Source: Podarcis raffonei (Eukaryota > Chordata > Lepidosauria > Squamata > Lacertidae). From it: DNA of 64,000 nt. This document shows positions 62,989 through 64,000 of the stretch, piece after piece (positions within the stretch are counted from its first letter, which is position 1; each line of letters starts with the position of its first letter). Location: contig NC_070614.1 of NCBI RefSeq assembly GCF_027172205.1, positions 42,213,001 to 42,277,000 of the forward strand, given 5' to 3'. The position numbers and the translations under genes were made by a program. The notes below the pieces were generated by a model. The model did no database searches and was not told the origin of the DNA. It worked only from the letters and a program-made list of their open reading frames with translations.

Positions 62989-63915
62989 CCCGGATAATGC
63001 CAGGCCTAGCTTTCCCAAAACTGGACCCAACAGCTCCTGGCTGCCCTGATCCCTCCCATATATCCACCCCTTCTCCAAACAGACAAACTTTCCGAGTGCA
63101 CAGCAGTGCGGTGGGGGTTGGGGGTTGGAGAGGGAGATGATTGAAGGCACATCCTGTCCACTCCTTACACATCGACGCATGACTTAAAAATCCTATTTGC
63201 ACTGCCTTATCTGCCCCTACAACGTTCTTTCCACTGGGGCCGGTTTGCACAGGGCAATGGAAACTTGAAAAAAGACAATGGGCGACGGGGAGACTGGAGC
63301 CACAGGGATCAGCCTGGCTGGGTGCACGCCGGGCCCATGCGCCAGGGGACCCGGCCAATGGGGTCGAGAACACACGTGTCCCAGGTGAGGCGATCAATGT
63401 GGCAGGCAGGTTTAATTGGGGCTGCTCAGGGCTGGGAGGGGGGTTCTGTTCCATGCTGCGACTGAGCCGCCTGGGTCATGGGTCGCTGACACAACGGTGC
63501 AGTCGTTTTCAAACTGCCTTCTGGGGAAGCCACGAAACGAGCAAGGGGTTGTTACTCCATTAGGAGACCCATCAAGGCAGACAAACTTTTGAAAAAGGCA
63601 GCTTCCCCAGCACCCCAGCTGATCTGAGCTGACCTTACAATGCGCTGCCACAAAACAGTCCTGGGTGTCATGATCTGGGTAAGATGTGGGAACTTGTGGG
63701 AGCTACTTTCTTCTTTGCTGGAACCCCGAGGTCCACCAACCAGTTGAAAAATAATGTTGAGGGAAGCTGGGGGGGCATAGCCAGATGCAAAATGGCGGCC
63801 CATGAGGGGGGGACCAATTACCTCCTGCACCCCATGAGCCACACATACTGGGATGACTCATATGTACAAGTTCAAAGGTGCTATATGTCTGGATTTAATT
63901 AGAAGGATTTCTGTA
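62989..63915. other. Upstream of the SLC12A gene
   Basis: No dispersed repeat or gene is recognised. An open frame of 165 codons on - at 62957-63454 has no recognisable domain. The stretch may be promoter-proximal DNA. Confidence 0.4.
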
Positions 63916-64000
63916 CAGTGGTACCTCAGGTTACAGATGCTTCAGGTTACAGACTCTGCTAACCCAGAAATAGTACCTCGGGTTAAGAACTTTTACCTCA
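63916..64000. mobile_element. TA-flanked MITE, family A, cut by window end
   Basis: Starts CAGTGGTACCTCAGGTTA after TA, followed by 'gctaacccagaaatagtacc', the right half of the family read in reverse. The other end is beyond the window. Confidence 0.8.

Noticed and set aside
62957-63454. Open frame of 165 codons on - upstream of the cotransporter gene
   Set aside because: No domain, no splice support, and it overlaps the proposed promoter.

Overview
The window is vertebrate nuclear DNA, almost certainly from a squamate reptile and possibly a lacertid lizard. Genes are split into many short exons with GT-AG introns. The repeats include Sauria-type SINEs with a Bov-B-like tail, a Bov-B LINE end, CR1 and L2-like LINE ends, MIR-like SINEs, a near full-length L1, and hAT, Tc1 and TA-flanked MITE elements. 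The species is inferred from repeats only.

Four host genes can be followed exon by exon. The last four coding exons of PIP4P1 (TMEM55B) run on + from 884 to 3529, with a long 3' UTR to about 5.6 kb. APEX1 lies on - (8065-13974, four coding exons, 317 residues) and converges with PIP4P1. OSGEP lies on + (18312-33673, 11 coding exons, 335 residues) and is divergent from APEX1, with CACGTG E-boxes near the APEX1 end of the shared region. A Na-Cl cotransporter gene of the SLC12A3/SLC12A10 group fills the right half on - (35596-62242, 26 coding exons, 1005 residues); it converges with OSGEP. All predicted splice phases agree and all four reading frames are open in the parts visible.

PIP4P1-APEX1-OSGEP is the order seen on human 14q11.2. 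Human SLC12A3 sits elsewhere (16q13), so the cotransporter here is best read as the NCC2-type paralogue (SLC12A10), reported as missing from mammals. The genes are not functionally linked: lysosomal phosphoinositide phosphatase, abasic-site repair, tRNA t6A synthesis and salt transport.

The rest is intron and intergenic sequence packed with repeats. Main items are a 5.9 kb L1 in OSGEP intron 9 with an intact ORF1 and one in-frame stop in ORF2; a solo retroviral LTR inside an L2-like LINE in OSGEP intron 7; eight copies of one TA-flanked MITE, one of them inside a Tc1 transposase remnant and two pairs sharing a TA; a perfect 83-bp inverted repeat with 13-bp target duplications; and a perfect 60-bp inverted copy of a LINE-SINE junction. 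No CRISPR array, rRNA gene or convincing tRNA gene was seen, and no novel multi-gene system.
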